A DNA stretch of 64,000 nucleotides, taken from contig NZ_HG726022.1 of the NCBI RefSeq assembly GCF_000499785.1, positions 62,001 to 126,000 of the forward strand, written 5' to 3'. Under the pieces are notes generated by a model. It saw only the letters and a program-made list of their open reading frames with translations, was not told the origin of the DNA and did not search any database. Every line of letters starts with the position of its first letter. Position 1 is the stretch's first letter. The position numbers and the translations under genes were made by a program. The stretch is from Bacteroides neonati (GTDB lineage: Bacteria > Bacteroidota > Bacteroidia > Bacteroidales > Bacteroidaceae). Positions 26,696 to 36,198 of the stretch are shown here, one piece after another.

Positions 26696-28198
26696 ATGAA
26701 CCAAGAACTACAAATGAGTCCCAACTTGTTGGTGGCAGCTATCGGAAAGCCATCTTCCGAGTTTACTAAAGCAGATATTATCGCTTACATTCGAGATCAT
26801 CATATCAGCATGGTTAACTTTATGTATCCGGCAGCCGACGGAAGATTGAAGACCCTGAATTTTGTGATTAACAATGCCGCTTATCTCGAAACCATTCTTA
26901 CTTGTGGTGAGCGCGTGGATGGTTCGAGCCTGTTCCCGTTTATTCAGGCAGGCAGTAGCGATCTCTACGTCATTCCCCGTTTTCGTACAGCCTTTATTGA
27001 TCCGTTTGCCGAATTGCCTACGCTTTCGATGCTTTGCTCTTTCTTTAATAAAGACGGCGAACCGTTGGAGAGCTCTCCGGAATATACGTTGCAGAAAGCC
27101 TGTGCGGCCTTTACTCAGGTTACCGGCATGGAGTTTCAGGCGATGGGCGAATTGGAGTATTACGTCATAGCCGAAGACGAAGAGGTGTTTCCTGCTACCG
27201 ATCAACGTGGCTACCACGAGTCGGGGCCTTATGCCAAGTTCAACGAATTTCGTACGCAGTGTATGTCATACATTGCTCAAGCAGGCGGACAAATCAAGTA
27301 CGGACACTCCGAAGTGGGCAACTTTACGCTCGACGGTATGGTATATGAACAGAATGAGATCGAGTTTCTGCCCGTACGTGCGCAAGACGCTGCCGACCAG
27401 TTGATGATAGCCAAGTGGGTGATTCGCAACCTCGCCTATGAACAAGGATATAATATTACGTTTGCACCGAAGATTACCACAGGAAAGGCAGGTTCGGGAA
27501 TGCATGTACACATGCGCCTGATGAAGAACGGGCAGAATCAGATGCTGAAAGAGGGCATACTCTCCGAAACGGCACGCAAAGCCATCGCAGGTATGATGGT
27601 GCTCGCTCCGTCGATTACCGCCTTCGGCAATACGAATCCTACCTCTTATTTCCGTCTGGTTCCTCACCAGGAAGCACCGACCAATATCTGTTGGGGCGAT
27701 AGAAACCGTTCGGTATTGGTGCGCGTTCCACTGGGATGGTCGTCCAAAGCTGATATGTGCGCATTGGCCAATCCGTTGGAAACAGACAGCCACTACGATA
27801 CTACACAGAAACAAACGGTCGAGATGCGTTCGCCCGATGGTTCGGCCGATCTTTATCAGTTATTGGCAGGGTTGGCAGTAGCTTGCCGTCATGGTTTCGA
27901 AATGGACAATGCTTTGGCTGTGGCCGAGCATACTTATGTTCAAGTCAATATTCATCAAAAGGAGAATGCCGACAAGCTGAATGCATTGAAGCAACTGCCC
28001 GATAGCTGTGCTGCTTCGGCCGACTGTTTGCAAGAGCAACGGCAGATATTCGAGCAGTATCAGGTATTCAGTCCGGCTATGATCGATGGCATCATCAACA
28101 AGCTACGTTCCTACAAGGATGCCACGCTTCGAAGCGATGTGCAGAACAATCCCGAAGAGATGCAGCTATTGGTTGATAAATATTTCCATTGCGGATAA
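26696..28198 (+). CDS. Glutamine synthetase
   Basis: It forms glutamine from glutamate, ammonia and ATP. The 500-residue protein has the beta-grasp N-terminal domain (IIAYIRDHHISMVNFMYPAADGRLKTL) followed by the catalytic domain. Active-site segments are EFQAMGELEYYVI, HSEVGNFT, EIEFLP, the ATP motif TGKAGSGMHVHM, the RNRSVLVRVPL run and the C-terminal TVEMRSPDGSADLYQ. It is a GSI-like enzyme of the size found in Bacteroides, not the 700-residue GSIII. I saw no adenylylation-loop Tyr motif. It stands alone with a strong promoter. Confidence 0.92.
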   Translation: MNQELQMSPNLLVAAIGKPSSEFTKADIIAYIRDHHISMVNFMYPAADGRLKTLNFVINNAAYLETILTCGERVDGSSLFPFIQAGSSDLYVIPRFRTAFIDPFAELPTLSMLCSFFNKDGEPLESSPEYTLQKACAAFTQVTGMEFQAMGELEYYVIAEDEEVFPATDQRGYHESGPYAKFNEFRTQCMSYIAQAGGQIKYGHSEVGNFTLDGMVYEQNEIEFLPVRAQDAADQLMIAKWVIRNLAYEQGYNITFAPKITTGKAGSGMHVHMRLMKNGQNQMLKEGILSETARKAIAGMMVLAPSITAFGNTNPTSYFRLVPHQEAPTNICWGDRNRSVLVRVPLGWSSKADMCALANPLETDSHYDTTQKQTVEMRSPDGSADLYQLLAGLAVACRHGFEMDNALAVAEHTYVQVNIHQKENADKLNALKQLPDSCAASADCLQEQRQIFEQYQVFSPAMIDGIINKLRSYKDATLRSDVQNNPEEMQLLVDKYFHCG

Positions 28199-28211
28199 TG
28201 TTGCTGATCCA

Positions 28212-28243
28212 TTTGTCAGATTAAAAGTTCCTGCCTATCTTTG
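28212..28243 (+). promoter_or_regulatory. Promoter of the Hsp70-like gene
   Basis: TTTG (28212-28215) and TATCTTTG (28236-28243) have a 20-nt spacer. The element lies 27 bp before ATG 28271. Confidence 0.75.
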
Positions 28244-28270
28244 CGCCCCTTTTTAAAGCAAAGACAGACC

Positions 28271-29512
28271 ATGAACTTGAAAAAATATGCGTGCGGACTG
28301 GATTTCGGAACCTCTAACTCCGTACTCTCCATTACCGACACAGAAACCAGAAAAGAAATTTTCTCCTGTAGCGAAAGCTCCATCCTCTTTTTCCCTCCGG
28401 TTAGCGACTGGACGTATTATGTAGGAAAGGAAGCACATAATCATTATGTAAAGTCAGAAATGCAGGGTCGTTTGCTGAAGTCAGTGAAGACCCTGCTGCG
28501 ACAGGACAAATTCATCTCTACCAACATCTATGGAAAGAAGATGACTCCCGAGCAGTTGGTCACCTGCATCATCGGCCATTTGAAACAGAAAGCGGAAGCA
28601 TTTCTGGGGCAAGAGATAACCGATGTTGTGCTGGGTAGACCAGCTATCTTCTCCGAAGATCCCAAACAAGAGGCTTTGGCTGTGAAGCGCTTGATGCTTG
28701 GTGCACAACAGGCAGGCTTCAAGAACATTCGTTTGCAGCTTGAACCCATAGCCGCCGCCTTCTCGTACGAAGAACAGCTAACGAAGAGCGAGAATGTACT
28801 TGTGGCAGATTTTGGCGGAGGTACTTCGGACTTTACCATCATGCGCCTTTCGCCCGATAAACGGGGACAGGAGAATAGGGCGGAAGATATTATCGCACAC
28901 GGTGGTGTGTACATTGGTGGTGATATGTTCGACTCTGAAATTATGTGGCACAAGATTACACCCGGGTTGGGTAGGGGAGTTACGTATGAATCATACGGCA
29001 AAGAGATTGAAGTTCCCACCTCGCTATACCGCGAACTCAGAAGTTGGGAACGCTCCTTTCTGCTCAAAGAGAGTAAACTGCGCCGCTCAATGGATAGTTA
29101 CTATGTCTTTTCGGGCAACAATCCCCGGATAGACAATGCTCGCGTACTGATTGATAACAACCTCATTTTCTCTCTTTTCAAAAAGATTGAGAAGGCGAAA
29201 ACCGATCTTTCCAATCAGACAGAAACGTTCATCGAGTTCTCCAAAGAGACCATCGAAATTCGGGAATCGTTCAATCTACCCGAATTTGAAACCATCATCT
29301 CCCAACATACCAAAGAGATAGAGCAATACATCCTGAATCTATTACAATCGGTATCTTATGGTACAGACGATATCGATGCGGTGTTTATTACCGGAGGTAG
29401 TAGCTTGGTGGTTCCTGTCCGGAATATACTATACCGTATTTTCGGCCAGGATAAGATCCGCACGGGTGACACCTTCAATAGTGTTGCATACGGACTGTCT
29501 ATCAGCAACTAA
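28271..29512 (+). CDS. Hsp70/DnaK-like protein (YegD type)
   Basis: This 413-residue ATPase domain protein has phosphate-1 GLDFGTSNSVLSI, LEPIAAAFSYE, phosphate-2 VLVADFGGGTSDFT and FITGGSSLVVPV near the end. The usual C-terminal substrate-binding domain of DnaK (about 200 residues) is missing, as in E. coli YegD. Such proteins may act as specialised chaperones, but their client is unknown. The start is ATG 28271, as the promoter element lies over the upstream alternative. The gene has no operon partner. Confidence 0.88.
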   Translation: MNLKKYACGLDFGTSNSVLSITDTETRKEIFSCSESSILFFPPVSDWTYYVGKEAHNHYVKSEMQGRLLKSVKTLLRQDKFISTNIYGKKMTPEQLVTCIIGHLKQKAEAFLGQEITDVVLGRPAIFSEDPKQEALAVKRLMLGAQQAGFKNIRLQLEPIAAAFSYEEQLTKSENVLVADFGGGTSDFTIMRLSPDKRGQENRAEDIIAHGGVYIGGDMFDSEIMWHKITPGLGRGVTYESYGKEIEVPTSLYRELRSWERSFLLKESKLRRSMDSYYVFSGNNPRIDNARVLIDNNLIFSLFKKIEKAKTDLSNQTETFIEFSKETIEIRESFNLPEFETIISQHTKEIEQYILNLLQSVSYGTDDIDAVFITGGSSLVVPVRNILYRIFGQDKIRTGDTFNSVAYGLSISN

Positions 29513-29618
29513 CCGGTCTTTCCATTAATGGCTAATCGCCCTGTTTCATTTAGCAAAGAATACTGAACCATTTATAGTATGAACTGTTGTACTTTCAATC
29601 ACTTAAAAACGTACAATT

Positions 29619-30461
29619 ATGCTTCATCTATTATCAGTCTTCTTTGTATGCTCTGGCATTTTTATCGCCATCATCGTCGGTATGGATCTTCGACGGAATA
29701 AACAATCCATGAAAATCATGAATGCAGTATGGGTGTTAACTGCACTTTGGGGTAGCTATCTTGCTTTGTGGGCTTACTTTAAATTTGGCAGAGAGTCAAT
29801 GGAGATGGGCAATGGCATGGCAAAGGCGGATATGAAAATGGACATGAAGATGGATGGCTATATGAGGATAGAAGGCGGTACAGAAAAGAATGTGCCTGTC
29901 AGTGATACACCCATGGGGGATATGTCTATGAGTAGCATGGCTATGGATGATACCTCTATGGATGATATGCCTATGGATGCCATGCCCATGGGTATGGCAA
30001 TGGGGCCTAAACGTACAAAAAGCCAGTCTATCGCTTTGTCGGCTTTGCATTGTGGTGCCGGTTGCACCTTGGCTGATATGATCGGCGAATGGGTTACATT
30101 CTATGTACCTTTTATTATTGGCGGAAGTCTAATTATTGGCGGTTGGGTGTTCGACTTTATATTAGCCCTCATTATTGGCGTTTACTTCCAGTTTTATGCC
30201 ATCCGCGAGATGCAGAAAATATCTGCTGCCGATGCATTAATCAAAGCGTTCAAAGCCGATTTCTTCTCGTTGCTCTCGTGGCAAGTAGGAATGTATGGCT
30301 GGATGGCTATTGTTAACTTTGTGCTTTTCAAAGACGGAGGAATAGTCAAAGATGGTTGGACTTTCTGGTTTATGATGCAGATAGCTATGCTTTTTGGCTT
30401 CGTTTGTGCTTATCCGATGAATGCATTGCTTATCAAATTAGGGGTAAAGAAGGGGATGTAA
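29619..30461 (+). CDS. DUF4396 membrane protein with a methionine-rich loop
   Basis: This 280-residue membrane protein starts with two helices. A polar loop (about 60-128) follows, full of Met, Asp and Gly (MDMKMDG, MSMSSMAMDDTS, MDDMPMDAMPMGMAMG). After it comes the DUF4396 domain, which contains LSALHCGAGCTLADMIGEW and three further helices. The HCGAGC motif and the Met-rich segment both suit soft-metal binding, and DUF4396 genes are often near copper or heavy-metal systems in bacteria. The metal function here is inference. The neighbours give no hint, and a very strong hairpin closes the gene. Confidence 0.85.
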   Translation: MLHLLSVFFVCSGIFIAIIVGMDLRRNKQSMKIMNAVWVLTALWGSYLALWAYFKFGRESMEMGNGMAKADMKMDMKMDGYMRIEGGTEKNVPVSDTPMGDMSMSSMAMDDTSMDDMPMDAMPMGMAMGPKRTKSQSIALSALHCGAGCTLADMIGEWVTFYVPFIIGGSLIIGGWVFDFILALIIGVYFQFYAIREMQKISAADALIKAFKADFFSLLSWQVGMYGWMAIVNFVLFKDGGIVKDGWTFWFMMQIAMLFGFVCAYPMNALLIKLGVKKGM

Positions 30462-30488
30462 GATCGCGCAAACAGTTATTTTATGGTT

Positions 30489-30542
30489 ATATACAAGAAT
30501 CCCGCTTATTCGTTTGGATGAATAAGCGGGATTCTTGTATAT
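30489..30542. terminator. Strong bidirectional terminator
   Basis: A perfect 23-bp stem (30489-30511 with 30520-30542) has an 8-base loop. It separates the convergent DUF4396 and LruC genes. Confidence 0.85.
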
Positions 30543-30567
30543 AGGTATTCTGATTTCTATCAAGTAA

Positions 30568-31809
30568 TTAGCGTTTCCATTGTATCAGCAATGCATTGTT
30601 TGTATGACCCAAATTAGTTTTGTACCAATCTGTTGCCTGTTTTCCTCCGCTTTGCACCCAATCGGAAAAGCGAAGATAAGCAGCACGGAAATTAGCCTTT
30701 TCAATAGCGTGTCTCGCTTCGTAGGGAACTTTGATAGCCCATACCAAGTTACGATCAGTGCAGTAGGGTTCATTCGGGTGAAGTCCACTCATGCTATAAT
30801 CATACTCTTTAACCACGGGTTGATATCCTTTTGTATGTATCTCCGTATTTTTGTCTTTGCTTATTAGAAAGAAGTCTACAGCGGGTTCTTGAAGTTGAGC
30901 AGGGTCTACTGGTTCTTTAAAGTTAAAATCGACAGTGATTTGGGTTGTTTCGCTTCTTCGGGTCACGAACCCCGGTTCAGTATTTAAGAAAACGCTTCCA
31001 GGTATCTTATTCGGATTTTTTGTGCCGTTTTCTAGTTCAAATGCCAATTCGTTGGATCTACTGTCCAAAATATTTAGTTTGACTCCGGGAGTTGGATTGT
31101 TTACAACAGAGAGCAATTTAACACTGCTCATGTCAATCTTATCTTTATTCAAGCCTGCTAGTCTAAAAGCAGGATTATAAGGAAGTGTTCCTCCAACAGC
31201 GTATATATAGAGAGAAACACGCATATTGGTAACATAGCCGTTAGACGCTTGTTGCCCGGACAGCATAATTTGATACTTCGCTACAAGATCATTGAAGTCA
31301 AAATCGCCTGTTTTGGGAAACATATCTTCAAAAAGAATCGTTCCCCATTTAGATGGATAAAGCAAACTGATGCTATTGCCGCTACCAGTACGGGTTTGTG
31401 CCAATGCTTTGCTATCTGCTGGAAGCTCAAATATCACTGTTTTATTTTCTACAGAGGCAGATATTGACTTTTCCTTATCTTGCGTATCGGTGTATTTTAA
31501 GTAAATGACCTTGGTGTCTTTAGGTAAGCTTAATACAACTGGTGCATTACCTAGGCTTGCCGTAAATTGAGCAATTAACTCCTCTTTGCACGCTTCATCC
31601 GAATAGAGAGAGACCTGGGATGCATGGAGGGTACGGACAGTACAATTCACTTGTTGAGACATTACCCAATCAAAATCAGCCGGAACAACCATATCGGCCA
31701 CTGTTGGTTCTTTTTCTTGTATCTTTGTTGGATCGTACAGATTTTTTTCACAAGAAACTAATAACATCATTCCTAATAAAGCGAAACTGAATAATTTTCT
31801 TTTTTGCAT
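30568..31809 (-). CDS. LruC-domain lipoprotein
   Basis: This 413-residue protein has a lipoprotein signal (MQKRKLFSFALLGMMLLVSC, Cys20). A linker and beta-rich region come first, then the LruC domain with FEDMFPKTGDFDFNDLV (160-176) and the C-terminal WAIKVPYEARHAIEKANFRAAYLRFSDW. LruC domains are found in secreted or surface proteins of Bacteroidetes and other aquatic or gut bacteria. Their role is not established. The gene is single, with a GATCTTTG element about 45 bp upstream as a possible promoter. Confidence 0.87.
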   Translation of the reverse strand: MQKRKLFSFALLGMMLLVSCEKNLYDPTKIQEKEPTVADMVVPADFDWVMSQQVNCTVRTLHASQVSLYSDEACKEELIAQFTASLGNAPVVLSLPKDTKVIYLKYTDTQDKEKSISASVENKTVIFELPADSKALAQTRTGSGNSISLLYPSKWGTILFEDMFPKTGDFDFNDLVAKYQIMLSGQQASNGYVTNMRVSLYIYAVGGTLPYNPAFRLAGLNKDKIDMSSVKLLSVVNNPTPGVKLNILDSRSNELAFELENGTKNPNKIPGSVFLNTEPGFVTRRSETTQITVDFNFKEPVDPAQLQEPAVDFFLISKDKNTEIHTKGYQPVVKEYDYSMSGLHPNEPYCTDRNLVWAIKVPYEARHAIEKANFRAAYLRFSDWVQSGGKQATDWYKTNLGHTNNALLIQWKR

Positions 31810-31902
31810 GTAATCTGCTGTTTTAATTATTTATCTTTTTAGCTGGTGCAAAGATCGCTATTATTTGTCTATTAAACAAGAATAGTTGCATATTTTATGC
31901 AA

Positions 31903-32802
31903 CTATATCCTACTATTGTGTACTTTTTCAAGTTTCTGAATCTGTTCTTTTAGTAATTTAGGCACATCCGATGGTTCCTTGGCTACCCGTACTCCAGCAC
32001 CTTCAAGTGCCGTAATCTTATCGGCTGCAGAACCCGAACCGGTCGAAATAATCGCACCTGCGTGTCCCATTTGTTTTCCTACAGGAGCCGATCGTCCGGC
32101 TATGAAAGCAACAACAGGTTTAGTAATATGCTTTTGGATATAATCGGCAGCCAATTCTTCTGCATTGCCTCCGATCTCTCCAATCATTACGATTGCATCT
32201 GTGTCAGGATCTTTCTCGAATCGTTCAAGCAAATCAATAAAATAGAGCCCGACGACAGGATCTCCACCTACACCGATGGCAGTCGACTGTCCCATTCCAT
32301 GTGTTGTTAATTGATACACAATCTCGTAAGTCAAAGTTCCGCTGCGACTGATGATACCAATGTTTCCCTGCTTGAATATTTTTCCCGGCAGAATACCCGT
32401 CAAACTCTTTCCCGGAGAGATGATTCCCGGGCAGTTGGGACCAATTAATAAAGCTCCTTTCTGATGGGCAAAGTGATATGCTTTGATTACATCGAGGGTA
32501 GGGATGCCCTCGGTAATACAAATAATCAAAGCAATACCTGCATCGGCAGCTTCCATTATGGCATCAGCAGCAAAACGTGCCGGAACAAAGATGATAGATG
32601 TATTTGCCTTTGTTTCCTGTACCGCCTCATACATGGTGTTAAACACGGGAAGTGTATCTATTTTGCTTCCTCCTTTGCCCGGACTGGTACCACCTACTAC
32701 GCAAGTGCCATACTCTTTCATGCGAAGGGCATGGAAAAGGCCGTCTCGTCCGGTAATCCCCTGCACTATCAGGCGGGTGGATTGATCTATTAATATGCTC
32801 AT
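31903..32802 (-). CDS. sucD: Succinyl-CoA ligase alpha subunit
   Basis: SucD binds CoA and carries the phosphohistidine of the enzyme that interconverts succinyl-CoA and succinate. The 299-residue protein shows the CoA-binding [19 protein letters not shown], the PNCPGIISP loop, [10 protein letters not shown] and the active-site segment [14 protein letters not shown], with the phosphorylated His near residue 245. Its start overlaps the end of sucC by four bases (ATGA), so the subunits are made together. In Bacteroidetes this enzyme serves propionate/succinate metabolism as well as the TCA cycle. Confidence 0.96.
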   Translation of the reverse strand: MSILIDQSTRLIVQGITGRDGLFHALRMKEYGTCVVGGTSPGKGGSKIDTLPVFNTMYEAVQETKANTSIIFVPARFAADAIMEAADAGIALIICITEGIPTLDVIKAYHFAHQKGALLIGPNCPGIISPGKSLTGILPGKIFKQGNIGIISRSGTLTYEIVYQLTTHGMGQSTAIGVGGDPVVGLYFIDLLERFEKDPDTDAIVMIGEIGGNAEELAADYIQKHITKPVVAFIAGRSAPVGKQMGHAGAIISTGSGSAADKITALEGAGVRVAKEPSDVPKLLKEQIQKLEKVHNSRI

Positions 32803-33947
32803 ATAGATTTGTTTTTTAATGATTTAACCGCCCATGATGTGGCTTCGTTCATGGTTTCGGCCACATGAAAGCGAGTGGACGTACGTAGAAGTTCGCGCCC
32901 TCTTTGTTCATTGGTGCCGGTAAGGCGAACAATGATCGGGATATCGGTATCCATTTTCTCGAAGGCTTCGAGAAGTCCCATGGCCACATCATCACAACGA
33001 GTAATACCTCCGAATATATTGATGAGTACTACTTTTACCTGCTCGTCATGCAGCAATATCTTCATGGCTTCGATTACTTTTGCCGGATTGGAGCTACCGC
33101 CTATATCCAGAAAATTGGCGGGTGTGACCCCATAAAGTTTAATCATATCCATAGTAGCCATGGCCAAACCGGCTCCATTGACCATGCAACCTATTTCGCC
33201 ATCCATATGTATATAGCTGAATCCCTTCTCTTTGGCAGATGTTTCTATTTTCTCTTCTGCGGTAGGTTCGAAAAGTGTATGTATGTTGGATTGACGATAC
33301 AGCGCATTGTCATCGAACAGCATCTTAGCATCAACTGCCACTAACTGCTCCTCCGCAGTGAGTACCAACGGGTTTATCTCGGCAAGCGATGCATCGCTCT
33401 CCATAAACAGTTTGTACAGTGATTGGATAATCCGGCTCATAGGGCCTGCCAACTCTATTCGGTCGAAATACACAAAAGCAAAACGACGAGCTAAATAGTC
33501 GGGAATACCAATGAAGGGATCAATCGAAAAGCGGGTTATTTTCTCGGGAGTATTTCGAGCTACTTCTTCAATATCAATGCCTCCTGAGTTACTCATGATG
33601 AGTACTACCGATCGCGTATTACGGTCGACGGTAAAGCTCAGATAGTATTCCGAAGCAATAGCAACCGCTTCGCTCAGTAGTACTTTTGTGACGGGAAGTC
33701 CTTTGATAGACGTACTCAGCATTACTTTTGCATAGTGATGCACCTCTTCGGGGTTGACAGCTAGCTTTACACCTCCTGCTTTGCCCCGTCCACCGGTCAG
33801 CACTTGAGCTTTAATTACGGCTTTGGGAAGTCCCATGCGGCGATAGGCAGCCAATGCCCCATCAGCTGTGTGGCATAATGCATGCTTTTCTACCGGTATC
33901 CCGTACTTAGCGAATAATTCTTTGGCTTGGTATTCATGTATTTTCAT
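32799..33947 (-). CDS. sucC: Succinyl-CoA ligase beta subunit
   Basis: SucC binds the nucleotide (ADP or GDP) and succinate. The 382-residue protein has the ATP-grasp domain with [15 protein letters not shown] at the start, [19 protein letters not shown], and the metal/phosphate segment [11 protein letters not shown]. The C-terminal ligase domain shows [12 protein letters not shown] and [14 protein letters not shown]. It is the first gene of the sucC-sucD operon. The match is full length. Confidence 0.96.
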   Translation of the reverse strand: MKIHEYQAKELFAKYGIPVEKHALCHTADGALAAYRRMGLPKAVIKAQVLTGGRGKAGGVKLAVNPEEVHHYAKVMLSTSIKGLPVTKVLLSEAVAIASEYYLSFTVDRNTRSVVLIMSNSGGIDIEEVARNTPEKITRFSIDPFIGIPDYLARRFAFVYFDRIELAGPMSRIIQSLYKLFMESDASLAEINPLVLTAEEQLVAVDAKMLFDDNALYRQSNIHTLFEPTAEEKIETSAKEKGFSYIHMDGEIGCMVNGAGLAMATMDMIKLYGVTPANFLDIGGSSNPAKVIEAMKILLHDEQVKVVLINIFGGITRCDDVAMGLLEAFEKMDTDIPIIVRLTGTNEQRGRELLRTSTRFHVAETMNEATSWAVKSLKNKSI

Positions 33948-34032
33948 TAGAGAAATTATTGGATGGATGTTTCATAGAAAGCCTAACATAAATAGAACAA
34001 AGAACGAAGAGAGAAAGTTTATTTATCCATAA

Positions 34033-34065
34033 AAAAAGGCTCCTGTGTACAACAGGAGCCTTTTT
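34033..34065. terminator. Terminator between fabD and sucC
   Basis: AAAAAGGCTCCTGT (34033-34046) pairs with ACAGGAGCCTTTTT (34052-34065). A/T runs on both flanks let it end fabD transcription on the minus strand. Confidence 0.85.
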
Positions 34066-34089
34066 AAAAAATCTTTTATTTATATGTGC

Positions 34090-34977
34090 TTACGCAATGC
34101 CATGAGCTTCTACTCCGGGTTCGATTTTCTTAACCAAACCTTGGAGCACTGCACCGGGGCCGCATTCGGTAAAGTCGGTAGCACCGTCGGCAACCATATT
34201 CTTAACGGTTTGCGTCCAACGTACCGAAGCTGTTAGCTGCGACATTAAATTCTTTTTAATTTCGGCAGGATCGGTATAAGGCAATGCATCTACATTCTGA
34301 TAAACCGGGCATTTAGGAGTATGAATCTCAGTAGCAGCAATTGCAGCAGCCAATTCTACCTTTGCAGGGTCCATCAGTGGAGAGTGGAATGCACCACCTA
34401 CCTTCAACGGCAACGCGCGTTTGGCTCCGGCAGCTTTCATTAATTCGCAAGCCTTTTCAATACCGGGGATTGATCCCGATATAACGATCTGTCCCGGACA
34501 GTTATAGTTAGCAGCAACACATACCTCACCATCGGCTGATATGGCTGCACAAATTTCCTCTACTTTATCATCGGCCAAGCCTAAAATAGCGGCCATTGTC
34601 GAAGGTGTAGCTTCACAAGCCTTCTGCATAGCCATGGCACGAGCATAAACCAACTTTAAGCCGTCTTCGAAGCTCAAAGCTCCTGCAGCAACCAAAGCCG
34701 AGAACTCACCCAGTGAGTGACCCGCTGTCATTTCTGGTTTGAAATCATCGCCCATGCAAAGTGCTGAGATAACCGAGTGCAAGAACACAGCAGGCTGAGT
34801 CACTTTCGTTTGGCGAAGGTCTTCGTCTGTCCCGTTAAACATGATGTCGGTAATACGATATCCAAGAATATCATTGGCCTTTTCAAATAGTTCTTTTGCT
34901 AAAGCTGAATTTTCATATAGGTCTTTGCCCATTCCTACGAACTGAGCACCTTGACCGGGAAATACAAATGCTTTCAT
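34090..34977 (-). CDS. fabD: Malonyl-CoA:ACP transacylase
   Basis: FabD moves malonyl groups from CoA to acyl carrier protein for fatty-acid synthesis. The 295-residue protein shows FPGQGAQFVGMGKDLY, the nucleophile elbow TAGHSLGEFSAL (Ser88), the Arg-containing VYARAMAMQ segment, and the GGAFHSPLM motif with the catalytic His (near 200). It is alone, with a TACCTTTG promoter upstream and a terminator after its stop. Confidence 0.95.
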   Translation of the reverse strand: MKAFVFPGQGAQFVGMGKDLYENSALAKELFEKANDILGYRITDIMFNGTDEDLRQTKVTQPAVFLHSVISALCMGDDFKPEMTAGHSLGEFSALVAAGALSFEDGLKLVYARAMAMQKACEATPSTMAAILGLADDKVEEICAAISADGEVCVAANYNCPGQIVISGSIPGIEKACELMKAAGAKRALPLKVGGAFHSPLMDPAKVELAAAIAATEIHTPKCPVYQNVDALPYTDPAEIKKNLMSQLTASVRWTQTVKNMVADGATDFTECGPGAVLQGLVKKIEPGVEAHGIA

Positions 34978-35013
34978 CTACTTAGTATTTTAGTTGTTTT
35001 AAAAATCCGGGGT

Positions 35014-35043
35014 CAAAGGTAGGGATAATTTAGGAATTACAAA
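35014..35043 (-). promoter_or_regulatory. Promoter of fabD
   Basis: On the minus strand TTTG (35040-35043) is followed by an 18-nt spacer and TACCTTTG (35014-35021). Confidence 0.6.
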
Positions 35044-35050
35044 TTACAAT

Positions 35051-35854
35051 TCATAAATTATTGCGATGGAAGTGCCAAAGAGAACCATTCCCAGAGCCAA
35101 TATTCAACTCCTTGGCTGCTGCAATTGATTGACTGATAAAGTGTTTTGATTTATCTATCGCTTCGTTCAACCGGCAGCCCTTTGCCATATAAGTAGCAAT
35201 AGAAGAGGAGAGTGTACAGCCTGTTCCGTGCAGATTGCTACTCTCTATTTTGGACTCCTTATATACATAGGTGGTATTGTGTTCGTGCAACACGTCATAC
35301 ATTTCATCTCCATTCAAGTGTCCACCTTTCACCAATACTGCAATGTGGTATTTGTTCGATAATTTTCGGGCAGCTTTCTTCATCTCCGCCAAAGTGGTGG
35401 GTTTGTGTCCCGTTAAGGTAGCTACCTCATCCAGATTGGGTGTTATCAGATGAACCAACGGAAATAGTTCGTTCTTTATTTGTTCAACTACAATATCATC
35501 CATCAATCTTCGCCCGCTGGTAGATACCATAACCGGATCATATATCACGCAGGAAGGATGATATTTTTGTAAGCAATCCACTATTTCAGTAACAACTGTA
35601 CGGTTGCTCACCATACCTATTTTAATGGCATCCGGATGCAGATCGTCCATAACAGCCTCTATCTGTCCGCGTACTATTTCGGGGGGGATGGCATGTACAT
35701 CCTTTACTCCCCGAGTGTTTTGTACGGTTACTGCCGTAATAACCGAAGCAGCATAGCATCCCAATGCCGAAATCGTTTTGATATCGGCTTGTATACCTGC
35801 TCCACCCGAACAATCGGAACCTGCAATGGTCAAAATAACCGGATAACGTTTCAT
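35051..35854 (-). CDS. thiD: Hydroxymethylpyrimidine/phosphomethylpyrimidine kinase
   Basis: ThiD phosphorylates 4-amino-5-hydroxymethyl-2-methylpyrimidine twice for thiamine synthesis. The 267-residue protein is a ribokinase-fold enzyme: LTIAGSDCSGGAGIQADIKT at the N-terminus, VYDPVMVSTSGRRL, LVKGGHLNGDEMYD, and the anion-hole motif LHGTGCTLSSSIA. I saw no THI-box riboswitch within the short leader, which carries a plain -7 element at 35878-35885. No other thiamine gene is nearby. Confidence 0.93.
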   Translation of the reverse strand: MKRYPVILTIAGSDCSGGAGIQADIKTISALGCYAASVITAVTVQNTRGVKDVHAIPPEIVRGQIEAVMDDLHPDAIKIGMVSNRTVVTEIVDCLQKYHPSCVIYDPVMVSTSGRRLMDDIVVEQIKNELFPLVHLITPNLDEVATLTGHKPTTLAEMKKAARKLSNKYHIAVLVKGGHLNGDEMYDVLHEHNTTYVYKESKIESSNLHGTGCTLSSSIATYMAKGCRLNEAIDKSKHFISQSIAAAKELNIGSGNGSLWHFHRNNL

Positions 35855-35877
35855 TTAGTGTTTTTAAGAATGAATGG

Positions 35878-35908
35878 CAAAGATAGAATAAATAACACAG
35901 ACCTCAAA
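35878..35908 (-). promoter_or_regulatory. Promoter of thiD
   Basis: On the minus strand TTTG (35905-35908), a 19-nt spacer and TATCTTTG (35878-35885) form a complete promoter. Confidence 0.7.
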
Positions 35909-36198
35909 AACTCCTAGGTATTCTTACAGTCAGCAACCAGTCTGATATGTGGACCGTCACTCGACGGTTGGCGCAATACGTCCGGTAATGGAGATGTTTG
36001 TCATGTTGTATTTTAGTTGATGAAGAGAATGGAAAAAGAATCTAAAACGAACTCCCTAACTTAATATAATGATAGTGCTGGTAAACAATTCATTGTGTTT
36101 TTTCATTTTTAATATAAATGCTATCCGCACGTAAATATGCTGTTTATAATTATGTGCGAGGAGTTTTTTGTGTAAATATATGATTAAATATTTTGTTT
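35909..36198. other. Intergenic region between thiD and the recombinase gene
   Basis: About 290 bp with no supportable gene. A small dyad ACCGTC-ACTC-GACGGT lies at 35953-35968 within a more G/C-rich patch (35945-36000). The remainder is A/T-rich and holds the leader of the recombinase gene. No tRNA or attachment-site duplication is apparent. Confidence 0.5.

Noticed and set aside
35909..36020. 15-codon frame MTNISITGRIAPTVE on the minus strand near thiD
   Set aside because: Too short, and the reading after its stop makes no sense; no family recognised.
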